Assembly (NCBI GenBank): GCA_041658245.1
Contig: JBBAAM010000009.1
Coordinates: forward strand, 14,290 to 78,289
Direction: 5' to 3'
Length of the DNA stretch: 64,000 nucleotides
Source of the DNA: Fen-1258 sp041658245
GTDB lineage: Bacteria > Bacteroidota > Ignavibacteria > Ignavibacteriales > Melioribacteraceae
Of this stretch, positions 36,121 to 46,600 are shown piece by piece. The notes under the pieces were generated by a model. It was given only the letters and a program-made list of their open reading frames with translations, was not told the DNA's origin and made no database searches. Both the position numbers and the translations under genes were made by a program. The stretch's first letter is position 1; each line of letters opens with the position of its first letter.

Positions 36121-37920
36121 TTAATATGTTAATCCAAATCCGTATGGGAACAACGGATCGTAATTCGCATCTCCGACATTGATTGGAATTTGCTGCATAT
36201 TTTTAGGCCATGAATGCGGCAGTTTCCCTACAGGTTTAAAATCACCGAACAAAACATCTGCAACTCCTTGTCCTTCTGTTCCCGGTAACCACGCTACAAC
36301 AAATGCGTTACTAATATTTAGACTTGGTTCAATCAACATCGGTCTTCCTGAAATAAGAAAAACAACAACCGGAACACCGGATGCTTTTGCTTTTTCGATT
36401 GATGCAACATCTTCTTTTGCCAAACTTAAATCTTCACTGTCTTCTAGCATTTCTGCATACGGAGTTTCTCCTACAACAACCACACAAACATCCGCTCCCT
36501 CAGCGCCGGAGCCATCCGTTGATGTTGTTACTTCAGTACTTTTTGAAACCGTGTTCTTAATTGCTTGCAAAATTGTTGTGCCGCCGCTGATCACGTTTCC
36601 GCTTTTGCTTTGCCAGATGATTGTCCAACCGCCGCATTGATTACCGATATCATCAGCACTTTTTCCGGTAACGTGAATGTGTTTCAAATTTTTTGATATC
36701 GGTAAAACTTTATTGTCGTTCTTCAATAGTACGAGAGACTGGCGAACAGCATCGCGTGCAACTTCTCTGTGTTTTTTTGAACCGACTTGTGTTGTTAATT
36801 GTTTATCAGTCAACGGATTTTTAAATAGTCCTAACTCAAATTTTACTTTCAATATTCTACGGACTGCGTCATCAATTCTACTTAACGGTACTTTGTTTTC
36901 ATTTACAAGTTCTTTTAGCTTAGTTATGAAATCAACATAATTGTTGTCTTGTCCCGGTGCGTTCGGAATCATAATCATATCGAGTCCGGCGTTAATTGAC
37001 TTTTCAATATTGCTCTTGTAATCTTTACCCAGTTGATCGATGCCCTGCCAATCGGAAACCAGAAAACCTTTGAAGCCGAGTTCACCTTTCAAAACATCAT
37101 TCAATAAATATTTGTGTCCGTGTAATTTTTCTCCGTTCCAGCTATTGTATGAAACCATAATTGATTTAGCACCGGCTTTAATAGCTTCAACGTAACCCTG
37201 CAAATGTATTTTGCGAAGTGTCTCTTCATCAACCTCTGTATTGCCTTGATCTTTTCCATTTGTCGTTCCACCATCACCAACAAAATGTTTAACACAAGCG
37301 AGCACGGAAGTTTTATCAGCAAGATCCTTTCCTTGCATTCCTTTTACATAAGCAGCTCCTAACATCTTAACCAAATCCGGATCTTCACCATAACTTTCGT
37401 ACGTTCTTCCCCATCTTTCATTACGGGCCACAGCAACACACGGAGCGAAATCCCACTGCATTCCTGTTCCTCTTATTTCAGCAGCTGTAACAGCGGCAAC
37501 TTGTTCAATAAGTTTTGGATTATGAGTTGCACCAAGTCCAACATTGTGCGGAAAGATTGTTGCACCATCAACATTATTATGTCCGTGCACCGCATCAATT
37601 CCCCAAATGATAGGTATTCTTAAACGTGTTTGAAGGGCGATGTTTTGATATTTATCATAAAGATCAGCCCAGCCTTTTGCTGTAATATCATCAGGTTCGG
37701 AATTGCCGCCGCACAAAATTGAACCGATAGAATATTTGACGATGTCGTTAACATTTTTTTTAATTGCATCATAATCAACTTGCGTCATCTGACCTATTTT
37801 TTCATCGAGCGTCATTTGAGAAAGAAGATTATCAACTTTTTTATCTAGAGCTTTTTGTGCATTAGTTGTAAATATTCCAGCCAAAAGAAATATTATTAGA
37901 AGAAGAATATTTTTTTTCAT
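36121..37920 (-). CDS. GH3 beta-glucan exohydrolase, ExoP/plant-like
   Basis: The ATG at 37920 has a ribosome site (TTGAGGAC) that a TTG start at 37932 would consume. The roughly 599-aa protein has a signal peptide, a GH3 N domain with PIIWGIDAVHGHNNVDGATIFPHN and FAPCVAVARNERWGRTYESYGEDP, and the nucleophile in FLVSDWQGIDQLG. The C domain has LVLLKNDNKVLPI and ends DPLFPYGFGLTY without an FnIII domain. This two-domain form is that of barley-type beta-glucan exohydrolases and bacterial ExoP, which accept beta-1,3, 1,4 and 1,2 links. It is the first hydrolase after the ROK kinase gene (60 bases). Confidence 0.92.
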   Translation of the reverse strand: MKKNILLLIIFLLAGIFTTNAQKALDKKVDNLLSQMTLDEKIGQMTQVDYDAIKKNVNDIVKYSIGSILCGGNSEPDDITAKGWADLYDKYQNIALQTRLRIPIIWGIDAVHGHNNVDGATIFPHNVGLGATHNPKLIEQVAAVTAAEIRGTGMQWDFAPCVAVARNERWGRTYESYGEDPDLVKMLGAAYVKGMQGKDLADKTSVLACVKHFVGDGGTTNGKDQGNTEVDEETLRKIHLQGYVEAIKAGAKSIMVSYNSWNGEKLHGHKYLLNDVLKGELGFKGFLVSDWQGIDQLGKDYKSNIEKSINAGLDMIMIPNAPGQDNNYVDFITKLKELVNENKVPLSRIDDAVRRILKVKFELGLFKNPLTDKQLTTQVGSKKHREVARDAVRQSLVLLKNDNKVLPISKNLKHIHVTGKSADDIGNQCGGWTIIWQSKSGNVISGGTTILQAIKNTVSKSTEVTTSTDGSGAEGADVCVVVVGETPYAEMLEDSEDLSLAKEDVASIEKAKASGVPVVVFLISGRPMLIEPSLNISNAFVVAWLPGTEGQGVADVLFGDFKPVGKLPHSWPKNMQQIPINVGDANYDPLFPYGFGLTY

Positions 37921-37980
37921 TTTTGTCCTCAAAAGATTAATACAACAGAAAGGTCACAAATCCTTTCCGATAATAGTTTA

Positions 37981-38946
37981 TCATTTTGTTTTCTTCAATT
38001 CATTCCATATTAAAGCGCTGGCGCCAAGAACAGCGGCATGAGCACCTGGTAATGCGGATGGAAGAAGTTTTACTTTATTTTTGAAAATGTTCAGCATGTA
38101 TTCTTCCATGCATCGCTTTGTAGGTACAAAAATTAAATCACCGGCAAGCGCCAGACCACCAAAAAGAATTATTGCCTCGGGACTTAAATGCGCAACAGAA
38201 TCAGCAAGTTTGAGACCGAGAATTTTAGCAGTGTAATCAAATGCTGCGAGTGCGAGTTTATCACCGTTGTTTGCTGCATCTGCAATATCTTTAGCCGTGA
38301 TTTGATTAAAACTCACATTCCTTAATTCACTTGGAATGTTTGTTGTTCCAATCAATTCAAAAACAGTGCGCCGAATACCAGAAGCTGATGCGTAAGTTTC
38401 GAGACATCCTTTTCTTCCGCAACCACACTCACGTCCGTTTGGATCTACAATAGTGTGACCAATCTCTCCGGCGAAACCATCTGAACCGTAAACCAATTCG
38501 CCGTTAACAACTACACCGCTGCCGAGACCTGTCCCAAGAGTAATAACAATAAAATCTTTCATCCCTTTTGCAGCGCCGAAAATCATTTCTCCTATTGCGG
38601 CAGCGTTTGCATCGTTTGTAATTGCAGATGGCAAAGGAGAATATTTTTTTACTATCTCGAGAACATTTACAATTCCCCAATTCAAATTTGGCGGAAGTTC
38701 GACCGTTCCTTTATAATAATTGGCGTTCGGTGCACCTATTCCAATTCCAATCAATTCATAATCATCGGAATATTTTTTGAAATCGCTATCAATCTTAATG
38801 AACAATCTACTGAACAATTGATCGGCATCTTGATCTGCATGAGTCAAGATAGATGATTCATAAATGCATTCACCGGCTTCATCAACAAAACCAAATACAG
38901 TATTGGTACCTCCTACATCTATTCCTATTGCAATTTTTTTTTTCAT
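37981..38946 (-). CDS. ROK-family glucokinase
   Basis: The 321-aa protein has the ATP-binding DVGGTNTVFGFV at the N-terminus, the catalytic aspartate in AITNDANAAAIGE, the second phosphate motif VITLGTGLGSGVVVNG and the ROK zinc motif with GHTIVDPNGRECGCGRKGCLE. The zinc ligands are a His and three Cys. It would phosphorylate cytoplasmic glucose released by the GH3 enzymes, feeding glycolysis. The lack of an N-terminal helix-turn-helix separates it from ROK repressors. The gene is 2 bases after the MFS transporter stop, so import and phosphorylation are co-expressed. Confidence 0.92.
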   Translation of the reverse strand: MKKKIAIGIDVGGTNTVFGFVDEAGECIYESSILTHADQDADQLFSRLFIKIDSDFKKYSDDYELIGIGIGAPNANYYKGTVELPPNLNWGIVNVLEIVKKYSPLPSAITNDANAAAIGEMIFGAAKGMKDFIVITLGTGLGSGVVVNGELVYGSDGFAGEIGHTIVDPNGRECGCGRKGCLETYASASGIRRTVFELIGTTNIPSELRNVSFNQITAKDIADAANNGDKLALAAFDYTAKILGLKLADSVAHLSPEAIILFGGLALAGDLIFVPTKRCMEEYMLNIFKNKVKLLPSALPGAHAAVLGASALIWNELKKTK

Positions 38947-38948
38947 GA

Positions 38949-40268
38949 CTATGCCTTTGGGGTAAGGTATGATGGTTTATGCCCCTTGATCCCGTAATAA
39001 GCAATGTAGATGTAACATAATACCGGAATAAAAAACGCATGGTGAATTCCGATATTATCGGCAAAGAATCCTTGAACAACCGGAAGAATTGCACCGCCGA
39101 CTATTGCCGTGCAAAGAATTCCGGAAGCCTGACCGGTATGTTTGCCAAGCCCATCAATTGCAAGTGTGAATATTGTCGGGAACATAATCGAATTGAACAA
39201 GCCGACCGCAAGAATAGCCCACATTGCAACTTGACCAAAAGTCAGCATCGAAATTATAACGAGAACTGCAGCAACAAACGCATTAAATGCCAGAACTTTT
39301 CCGGGATTAATTTTTCTTTGAACAGCAGAACCGATAAATCTACCAATCATCGCACCGCCCCAATAAAAGGATACATATTTACCTGCATCGGACTCTTTTA
39401 AGCCGGCTATGAAAGGCTGACCTAAATAATTCACAAGAAAACTTCCAATTGAAACTTCACCGCCCACATAAACAAAAATTGCTATTGCCCCGAGAACTAA
39501 ATGTTTGTACCCCCAAGCACTTTTATGGATATCATGATAATTCACACCGTCATCACCGCTTGCCATAATATCGGACGCTTCTATTTTGGGTAACTTGATT
39601 ACCGCAAAGATTGCGGCAATAACAAATAATGCTGCGGCTAATCCAAGATATGGAACTTGAACTGCACCGGACTCAGCTAATTTATACGCGGAAATTTGAT
39701 CGGTGCTCATTGTTTTAAAATCTTCAACTGTCTTCACTGCGATAGAAAGAATTATCAGTGCGCCAAAGTATGGTGCAATTGTAGTTCCAAGCGAGTTGAA
39801 AGCTTGAGTAAGATTTAATCTGCTGGATGCTGTTTCGGATTTGCCAAGTATTGCAACGTATGGATTAGCAGCAACCTGTAAAATTGTAATACCGGATGCC
39901 AGCACGAACAATGCACCTAAAAACATTCCGTAGGATTGAATACTTGCCGCAGGATAAAATAACAAACAACCAATACCTGCAGTTATTAGCCCAATAACAA
40001 TTCCACTTTTATACCCAATTTTTTCTACAAGAATTCCGGCCGGCAGAGAAACAATTGCATAGGCAGTAAAAAAACTGAATTGAATCAACATCACTTGTGT
40101 ATAATTTAATGTGAAAACTGCTTTGAGATGAGGAATTAAAATATCGTTCAGGCAAGTAATAAATCCCCACATAAAAAATAACGAGGTAAGAACTGTTAAC
40201 GCGAAGTTATAATTTTGCCCGCCGTTAACAGCTTTTACATTCGATGTAGTTGGTGTAGAAGAAGCCAT
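38949..40268 (-). CDS. MFS sugar transporter, FucP/GluP type
   Basis: The ATG at 40268 has a perfect ribosome site (AAGGAG, 6 bases); a TTG nine codons upstream is rejected. The roughly 439-aa protein has twelve helices and the family pattern FFMWGFITCLNDILIPHLK, FSFFTAYAIVSLPAG, GYKSGIVIGL and LQVAANPYVAILG, SRLNLTQAFNSLGTTIAP, as in glucose/galactose (GluP) and fucose (FucP) proton symporters. In this operon glucose is the probable cargo, handed to the ROK kinase. It is the first gene after the miniature repeat element at 40.4-40.6 kb. Confidence 0.91.
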   Translation of the reverse strand: MASSTPTTSNVKAVNGGQNYNFALTVLTSLFFMWGFITCLNDILIPHLKAVFTLNYTQVMLIQFSFFTAYAIVSLPAGILVEKIGYKSGIVIGLITAGIGCLLFYPAASIQSYGMFLGALFVLASGITILQVAANPYVAILGKSETASSRLNLTQAFNSLGTTIAPYFGALIILSIAVKTVEDFKTMSTDQISAYKLAESGAVQVPYLGLAAALFVIAAIFAVIKLPKIEASDIMASGDDGVNYHDIHKSAWGYKHLVLGAIAIFVYVGGEVSIGSFLVNYLGQPFIAGLKESDAGKYVSFYWGGAMIGRFIGSAVQRKINPGKVLAFNAFVAAVLVIISMLTFGQVAMWAILAVGLFNSIMFPTIFTLAIDGLGKHTGQASGILCTAIVGGAILPVVQGFFADNIGIHHAFFIPVLCYIYIAYYGIKGHKPSYLTPKA

Positions 40269-40415
40269 ATATTTCTCCTTAATAGTTAAATTCAAAAGAG
40301 AGTTTATTGAGTTTTAGTAATTCATAATGTACAAATACTTTTTTTGGTTCTATAAATTTGTCCCTCTAAATATAAAATGACAACTGTGATATCTTTTGTA
40401 TTATTCTGGTTATCT

Positions 40416-40555
40416 ACTGAATAACTCACCTTACGCAAAGTATTGTAATTGTCATATTGAGCGGAGCGAAATATCTCAAAACAGTTTGAAATCGAGGTGT
40501 CGAGATTCTTCACTCCGTTCAGAATGACAATTTTGCGTAAGGTGACTGAATAAGT
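40416..40555. mobile_element. Miniature inverted-repeat element with target-site duplication
   Basis: The element at 40427-40544 starts CACCTTACGCAAA and ends TTTGCGTAAGGTG, with long imperfect arms (the core contains TGAGCGGAGCGAA and its partner TTCACTCCGTTCA). It is flanked by ACTGAATAACT (40416-40426) and ACTGAATAAGT (40545-40555), an 11-base direct repeat with one mismatch. No transposase is encoded. It belongs to the same hairpin family as 29679-29763 and sits between the GH16 and MFS genes of one operon. Confidence 0.7.
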
Positions 40556-40575
40556 TATCTATCAGTATCTCTCTT

Positions 40576-42411
40576 TTATTTTATCAGTAACATTTTTTTT
40601 GTCATTGCGTAATTATCCGCCCGTAAAGTGTAGAAGTAAACTCCGCTTGAAAGTTGTCTGCCTTCATTTGTAAGATTTGCATTGAAATCAACTTTATAAT
40701 TTCCGGATCGTTGTTCTTCATTTACAAGAGTTGCAATTTCAGATCCGAGCGAATCAAAAACTTTCAACGATACAAAACCGAAATTTGGAAGACGATAGCG
40801 GATTGAAGTACCCGGATTGAACGGATTAGGGAAATTCTGCTCAAGTTTGAATTTGTCCGGAATACTTGTCTCTTCTTTAACATCAGATGGAGTATTTGAT
40901 TCAATTATGATTCCATTAAGCAGTGGTCTACTAATCTGTGCTGCAAAATGAATATCGAGCAGATAGTCTTTCACTTCAACATTATCAATCACTTTTTCCA
41001 ATGCAGTCTTTCCGCCGACTTCTTTATATATGTCCAGAGCTTTTATTACAAGATTGCCCTGTAGATAAATATCAAAAACTCTATTACCAACTGTGTTGTA
41101 ATAATTTTCCGCTAACATAAGTTTGATTTTGTATTTACCATTCGGAATACGCACAACATATTTTGCCAATCCATTGATTTCCGATTGATAGATAGTATCA
41201 TCGTTCGTGTTGGCTATTGGGTCAGTATATACTATACCTTTTACGCCTTCCATAAATCCATAATTAGAAGTATCGGTTACAAACTCTTTATCAGCATAAA
41301 AATCTCCATAAGCATTTCCGCCAACATTAACCTTAAACGGAAATGTAATTTTTGGAGTCATTACAACAGATTTTGCAACCAGGTTCATAGCATTTGCGGG
41401 CGACCATAAATCTTTTACATTTTTCACAATCAAAATAGGATTTGAATTTAGATCTATCTTATCAACAATAATATCAACCGTTCTTTTATCACTTAACAAA
41501 GTTGCTTTCGTAATTACTGAACCGGATAAAATATAATTACTATTTATTTCTGCACTTGTTTTTTCAACTTGCTCGGAAAAAAATACCATTAATTCATTTT
41601 CCGTAACAGCACGAGCAAAAATTATCTTTGGCGCAGAATTATCTGCATAACCTAACACGTTTTTATCTGTAAGACAGAGAATCAACTTACTATTAACAAA
41701 AGCAATATTTTCCGGTACAAAGCTGCTTCGATTTCCACTAAATCCATGGTCACCTTTTTCCCATCGTATCTCATCGAAGGTATTGAAATCATCTCTCCAA
41801 TCAAGAGTAAAATTATTGCCCGTCCCATAATTACCGTTACCGGGAGTATATTTGTAATATGCAGCCCAATCATAATATCCAAATGCCGGAAGAACTGCAT
41901 CATTCCAAACGCCAGCCCAATTTGGATACATTGGACTCCAGATGTTCATCATTAATTTTTGTGCTCTCGTTAAAGTTTTAATTTGATCTTCTGATTGTTT
42001 GTATATTTCAATTCCATCAATAAACCACGCAACATATTCCGGAGTCCACTCAAAAGCGTAAGTGTGAAAATCCAATGCCGGATCAAAATTTACATATTGA
42101 TGACGGACGTGATTTGCCTGATTAGGAGTGATTGTGTTGAATTGTACATCATTGAAGTAGCGCCCCATGATTTCAATATCAATTTCATTCCATTTAGAGG
42201 ATGACCATTGATCATTCGGAAGTCCATCAAAATATGAGAATAACGAAGTAAGAACTCCTTCTTTACCCGGAGCTTTGATACTCGCTTCAAATCTTCCGTA
42301 AAGGTAGGAATTTTTTGTTCTGTATTCTGCGCCTCTTATAACAACTTGTGCTAAAGAATAAATTTGAAAGCACAGAATGAATACTGCTAAAAAAAAAATT
42401 TTATTTTTCAA
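40576..42411 (-). CDS. GH16 beta-glucanase with malectin-like domain and CTD
   Basis: The 611-aa protein starts at TTG with a good signal peptide (MKNKIFFLAVFILCFQIYSLAQ). The GH16 domain (about 22-240) has the catalytic signature NEIDIEIMG (two glutamates and an aspartate, about residues 75-83) and WTPEYVAWFIDG, close to lichenase/xyloglucan-type GH16. A bacterial Ig-like segment comes next, then a malectin domain (VNVGGNAYGDFYADKEF ... LLNGIIIE, about 360-505) and a CTD (QNFPNPFNPGTS). Malectin domains bind diglucosides. The product is probably a surface endo-beta-1,3(1,4)-glucanase. It is separated from the PorV-like gene by about 200 bases holding two hairpins. Confidence 0.88.
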   Translation of the reverse strand: MKNKIFFLAVFILCFQIYSLAQVVIRGAEYRTKNSYLYGRFEASIKAPGKEGVLTSLFSYFDGLPNDQWSSSKWNEIDIEIMGRYFNDVQFNTITPNQANHVRHQYVNFDPALDFHTYAFEWTPEYVAWFIDGIEIYKQSEDQIKTLTRAQKLMMNIWSPMYPNWAGVWNDAVLPAFGYYDWAAYYKYTPGNGNYGTGNNFTLDWRDDFNTFDEIRWEKGDHGFSGNRSSFVPENIAFVNSKLILCLTDKNVLGYADNSAPKIIFARAVTENELMVFFSEQVEKTSAEINSNYILSGSVITKATLLSDKRTVDIIVDKIDLNSNPILIVKNVKDLWSPANAMNLVAKSVVMTPKITFPFKVNVGGNAYGDFYADKEFVTDTSNYGFMEGVKGIVYTDPIANTNDDTIYQSEINGLAKYVVRIPNGKYKIKLMLAENYYNTVGNRVFDIYLQGNLVIKALDIYKEVGGKTALEKVIDNVEVKDYLLDIHFAAQISRPLLNGIIIESNTPSDVKEETSIPDKFKLEQNFPNPFNPGTSIRYRLPNFGFVSLKVFDSLGSEIATLVNEEQRSGNYKVDFNANLTNEGRQLSSGVYFYTLRADNYAMTKKMLLIK

Positions 42412-42458
42412 ATTAATTAGACTCGTTGAAGAAGACTATTTTCTTCACTGTTTTGGTT

Positions 42459-42485
42459 ACTGTATTTATATTTGATAATTACAGT
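42459..42485. promoter_or_regulatory. Inverted repeat upstream of the GH16-malectin gene
   Basis: ACTGTA (42459-42464) and TACAGT (42480-42485) are perfect inverted arms with a 15-base spacer. They lie about 50-75 bases before the GH16 start. Spaced arms of this kind can bind a dimeric regulator. No function is proven. Confidence 0.25.
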
Positions 42486-42521
42486 CAAGTTGAATTTTCA
42501 TGATAGTTACTTTAACTCACA

Positions 42522-42543
42522 GGGTGAGTAATTCAACTCACCC
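42522..42543 (-). terminator. Hairpin downstream of the PorV-like gene
   Basis: GGGTGAGT and ACTCACCC form a perfect 8-base-pair stem with a 6-base loop about 65 bases after the PorV-like stop on the minus strand. The T-run is poor, so it may be a weak terminator or an mRNA-stabilising 3' end. Confidence 0.4.
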
Positions 42544-42565
42544 CCGAGCTTTTTCCTATCAGAAT

Positions 42566-42584
42566 CATATGGAGGCACCATATG
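42566..42584. repeat. Short palindrome CATATGG-CCATATG
   Basis: Seven-base perfect arms with a 5-base loop lie between the PorV-like stop and the hairpin at 42522-42543. It could be a processing site or part of a composite terminator. Confidence 0.35.
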
Positions 42585-42608
42585 AAGAAAAATGTTTCTC
42601 CGCTTTGT

Positions 42609-43661
42609 TTAGAAAGTTATTCCCACAGAAAATCTTTGAACATTATTTAATCTTCCGAAATTTCCGTAAGAATAATCAATTTTTATAGAAACGTTTCCGA
42701 TAAATCGCTGCTGGACACCAGCACCAAATGTATATGACTCTTCCGATTCTTTTAAAAGGAGAGATTTATAACCGGCTCTTAAAAAGAACATATCATTGAA
42801 AGTGTACTCACCGCCAACGTTTAGACTTTCGTAGTTATCGCTTGGGTGCATTGCATCAATTGCAATTAAGAATTTATGCATTGCTGTATTTATAGGTTTG
42901 TAAGCAAGTCCAACTCTGAAGTTTAATGGTAATTCCCATTCATCTGTTTGCAGATAAGCAGGTATTCTATCATTATTTCCGGTCGAGTTTTTATCCGGAT
43001 CATAGAGAACAAGCGCAGAAGTTCCATCCAATTTCATCTTCGTTCCAAAATTCGAAATTGACATTGCAAGAACGATTCCATCAAAAGGAGTTACGTACTG
43101 AACACCCATATCAATTGCGAAAGCTGTTGCGTTAGTTCTCCAAATTTTTTGATTAATGAATTTCGGATTGAAGCCAATGGCAAAATTATCTGTAAGATTA
43201 ATTGCATAAGCAACACTGAACATTACATCAGAGACACCAAACGTTTCGCCGGTACCTTCCGGATCCTGTATGGTTCTTACTTTCATATCTTCGATATTGG
43301 ATGAAAGAAAACTAATACCGAGTGTTCCATAAGAACCAACATTATAAGAAGCAGCAACGTAGTTATAATTTATGCCCGCAATCCAGTTTACGTAATCGAA
43401 CACTACAGCACCGCCGGGTACTTTTGCTAAACCTGCGGGATTCCAATAGATCGCTGTGGGATCATCAGAAACTGCAACATATGCACTTCCCATTCCCGAA
43501 GCTCTTGCGCCTTGGTTTATGGAAAGGAATTGTGCAGCAGTAGTTCCTTTCTTTGACACATCCGAAACGAAATTTTGTGCGGTGATAGTAGAAGTATCTA
43601 CTAATAAACTTATTGCCGCAATCAAAATCAGAAAAACTAAATTTATTATTCTTCTTTTCAT
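42609..43661 (-). CDS. PorV/PorQ-family outer-membrane protein
   Basis: The ATG at 43661 is preceded by GGAG; a GTG at 43673 is rejected. The roughly 350-aa protein has a signal peptide and the PorV/UPF0164 opening: TTAAQFLSINQGARASGMGSAYVAVSDDPTAIYWNPAGLA. Repeated aromatic-ended beta strands lead to a barrel end (FSVGITF). PorV in Porphyromonas shuttles type IX cargo CTDs at the outer membrane; related proteins form FadL-like barrels. Here it is the third gene of a TonB receptor - acidic surface protein - PorV unit, 14 bases after the acidic protein gene. It may be a dedicated sorting or anchoring partner for that protein rather than a general type IX component. Confidence 0.85.
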   Translation of the reverse strand: MKRRIINLVFLILIAAISLLVDTSTITAQNFVSDVSKKGTTAAQFLSINQGARASGMGSAYVAVSDDPTAIYWNPAGLAKVPGGAVVFDYVNWIAGINYNYVAASYNVGSYGTLGISFLSSNIEDMKVRTIQDPEGTGETFGVSDVMFSVAYAINLTDNFAIGFNPKFINQKIWRTNATAFAIDMGVQYVTPFDGIVLAMSISNFGTKMKLDGTSALVLYDPDKNSTGNNDRIPAYLQTDEWELPLNFRVGLAYKPINTAMHKFLIAIDAMHPSDNYESLNVGGEYTFNDMFFLRAGYKSLLLKESEESYTFGAGVQQRFIGNVSIKIDYSYGNFGRLNNVQRFSVGITF

Positions 43662-43675
43662 ATCTCGCTCCACCG

Positions 43676-46600
43676 CTATTTGATTACCGCAAATTTGCCA
43701 ATGTACTCGCCTATACCCGGCGCATCAACATGATATATATAAAGTCCGAACGCTAAATCCATTCCGTCTTCTGTTATAAGATTCCATGTTAGTGTCCCGT
43801 CTTCGGAGCCCGATTCTTTTTGAAGTGTTTTTATTAAAGAACCAGTAACATTGTAGATCCTAATTGTGCACTTTGTTGGAAGATGAATGAAATCCATTCT
43901 TCTTTCACCGCGTCCGGTTTGAATAAGATTTCTCTTTTCCCATGCATTTGCACTGATATAAGGATTTGGAACGGCTGCAATCCGATTGAGAGAATTCTTC
44001 GCAATATCGGCATCAACTCTTGCACCCGTAGTTGTGAATTGAAAATAATCACCCGTCTTGAACGGTTTAGTAGTAACAAATCTGAAAATATCTCCCGGTC
44101 TTGGTGTGGCATACATTGGTGCGGAAGGTATTCTGTACATAATTCTCCACGTAATCTTAAATTGATTTTGCTCGTACTCAATAATTACGATGTCATCACT
44201 CAAACTGAATCGTCCATCCTGATCGTTATCAAAGTATTCAGCTTGAACTTCTTCACCTCTTGAAATATTGCGGACCTTAAATGGTACCGGTTTGTTGGTG
44301 AAAGGAGTTGTTACAGTTTGACCTTCAGGCAGCCATTCAATTTCATAATCAGAAGGCCATGCAACATTTCGCTGCGGCGAGCTTTTATCCGGAGCGACAA
44401 TCATATCCACATTACTATATCCTTTTACCCATCCTTTTTCTTTTACAACACCGAGTGTATCGCTGCTTACAGAAATTATAAGACCATCAAACGGAGTACT
44501 GTATTTTCCGACGCCAAAATTCGAAGTATCAACTTTTGCGAAAATTACTTCTTCCTTTCCATTCATTGTACGGTTTAAAGAATATCCCGTTGTTTTATAT
44601 TTTGGTACATCACCGTCAGCCGTAAAATTAATTTTATATGATGCACCTTCTTTAACTTCATTCGGGTTAAGCACAATCAGATTCAACTTGCCGGAACCAA
44701 GACCCTGCTTAACTTTGGATAAGTCACCGGAGATTTGCGGAGGTTGGTAACCTGCTGCCGGAGCGTTCGGTGTAACAACAGCGCAGTTGATATCAATAAA
44801 CTTGATCTGACCTGAAAAATCCTGAGAAATAATCTTTGTTGTCTCACTAGGAATTAATCCTTTAGTACCATATCTCGGATCTCCTTGATCATAAGCTACT
44901 AAAGCATAATAGTATGTACTTCCGTTTGTAACTGTTGAATCAACAAAAGAATGTTGAAGACCGGTCTCATTTCCTCTCCAAAAATGAGCACCGTTAATTC
45001 CCACAGGATCAGGACCTTTAATACCATCTTTCAAATCAAATTGAGCAATGGGTTTCCAATATTTTGGTTCCCCTTTAGAATCTGTGATCAACTTGATATC
45101 ATTAAACTCCGGTTCCTGGCTTCTATATAGTAGATAACCTTCAAAATCTTTTTTTCTTAAAAATCTATCAAAAGACTTTTCTGAATAATCATTCCAATAA
45201 AGAAATACTTTTTTATTTCCGGCAATTGCAGTTAATGTCGGTTTCAACGGCGGCTGAGAGAAATTATAATTTGCATTGTAAATTGATTGAACAGTCTCTT
45301 TGTTAAAAACCATATCGTCATAATCAACACCGAATACTAACGCAACAGAAAATCTTTCACGTTTGTAAATTTTTAACGGAAAGGGACCCGAACCAAAAAG
45401 AATTTGGATATTTGAACTTGTTAACGATGTATCAAAACTGCCGTAATTCATTTTTCGCCAGATCACTTCATCATTCTTTGGCCATATAGCGTTCGGTCCC
45501 TTATTAGATAATCTTTCAATAACTAAGCTTGTTAAACCGATCTGGTCTGATTCATCTTTATCTGTTCTATCAAAGTTTCCTTCACCATCGGTTGGTCGAC
45601 CATCGCCTTCACCTTCGTCAGGACCATTGTACTGCGGATCGTCCGGACCAACTCCATCTTTTCCAAGATCGTCATTAAGAGGTTCGCCAAAATCCCATTT
45701 ACCATTATTATTAGAATCTGTAAATGGAACCCAGTTATGGTTATCGTCTATACCATTATCACGACTTTCATCAATCATTCCGTCTTCATCGTTGTCTCTC
45801 CCGTCAGTAGAGTTACCCGGACTTTCCAAAAATGCATAACCAACATAACCTGTCTTCCAGTTATCCGGAGGCGCAATACCATCTTTATCGAATGCGTATG
45901 CGAGATCAAGTTTAGTATCGTAAGAAGCATTGTCATCACCGTTATCATTTATACCGCCAACACCTGTATCGCAGTAAAATCCAAAATAAGTTGTATCTAA
46001 CGATACATCCGATAGATTTACAATGTCATAATGGAAGAAGATAATATCTTCGGCGAGTACGTGTGACCATTGAAATCCACGTACTTCTTCTCTCAATCCT
46101 AATCCGCCTCTGTTACGATCTGACGCAAGCGGATAGTATAAATAAGGTGGACGAGAAAATTCTTTGTCTTTCGAATCATCCATTGTATAAAAAATTTCGA
46201 GATCAGAATTCATAACACCGCGACCAAAATAACCGAACCAATAACCATCCCACTTAGCATCAACGTTTGGAAGTGAACGAGGCCAATTTTCAGGCCATGA
46301 TAAAGGTCTTGTGCTCATTGCCGGTTGTTCCGATGATGCGGCTGCATAACCCGGTATCGGTTCCATTACCCACAAGTCACCTGAAACAGGATCATAATCA
46401 ACTTCTTCTCTATATGAAGTTTGTGCCGGATGAACAAGTTGTTTATTACCTGGAGCAATAATTGCAGATGTTACAATTGGTGTACATCCATCTATATACA
46501 TGTGTCCTGTCCCTTTGGGCCATTCACCCGAAGGTCTATCGGGCCAGGTACCTAATTGCCCGTCATTCTGAAAAAGTGTTCTAACCAGGTTTCCATCCAT

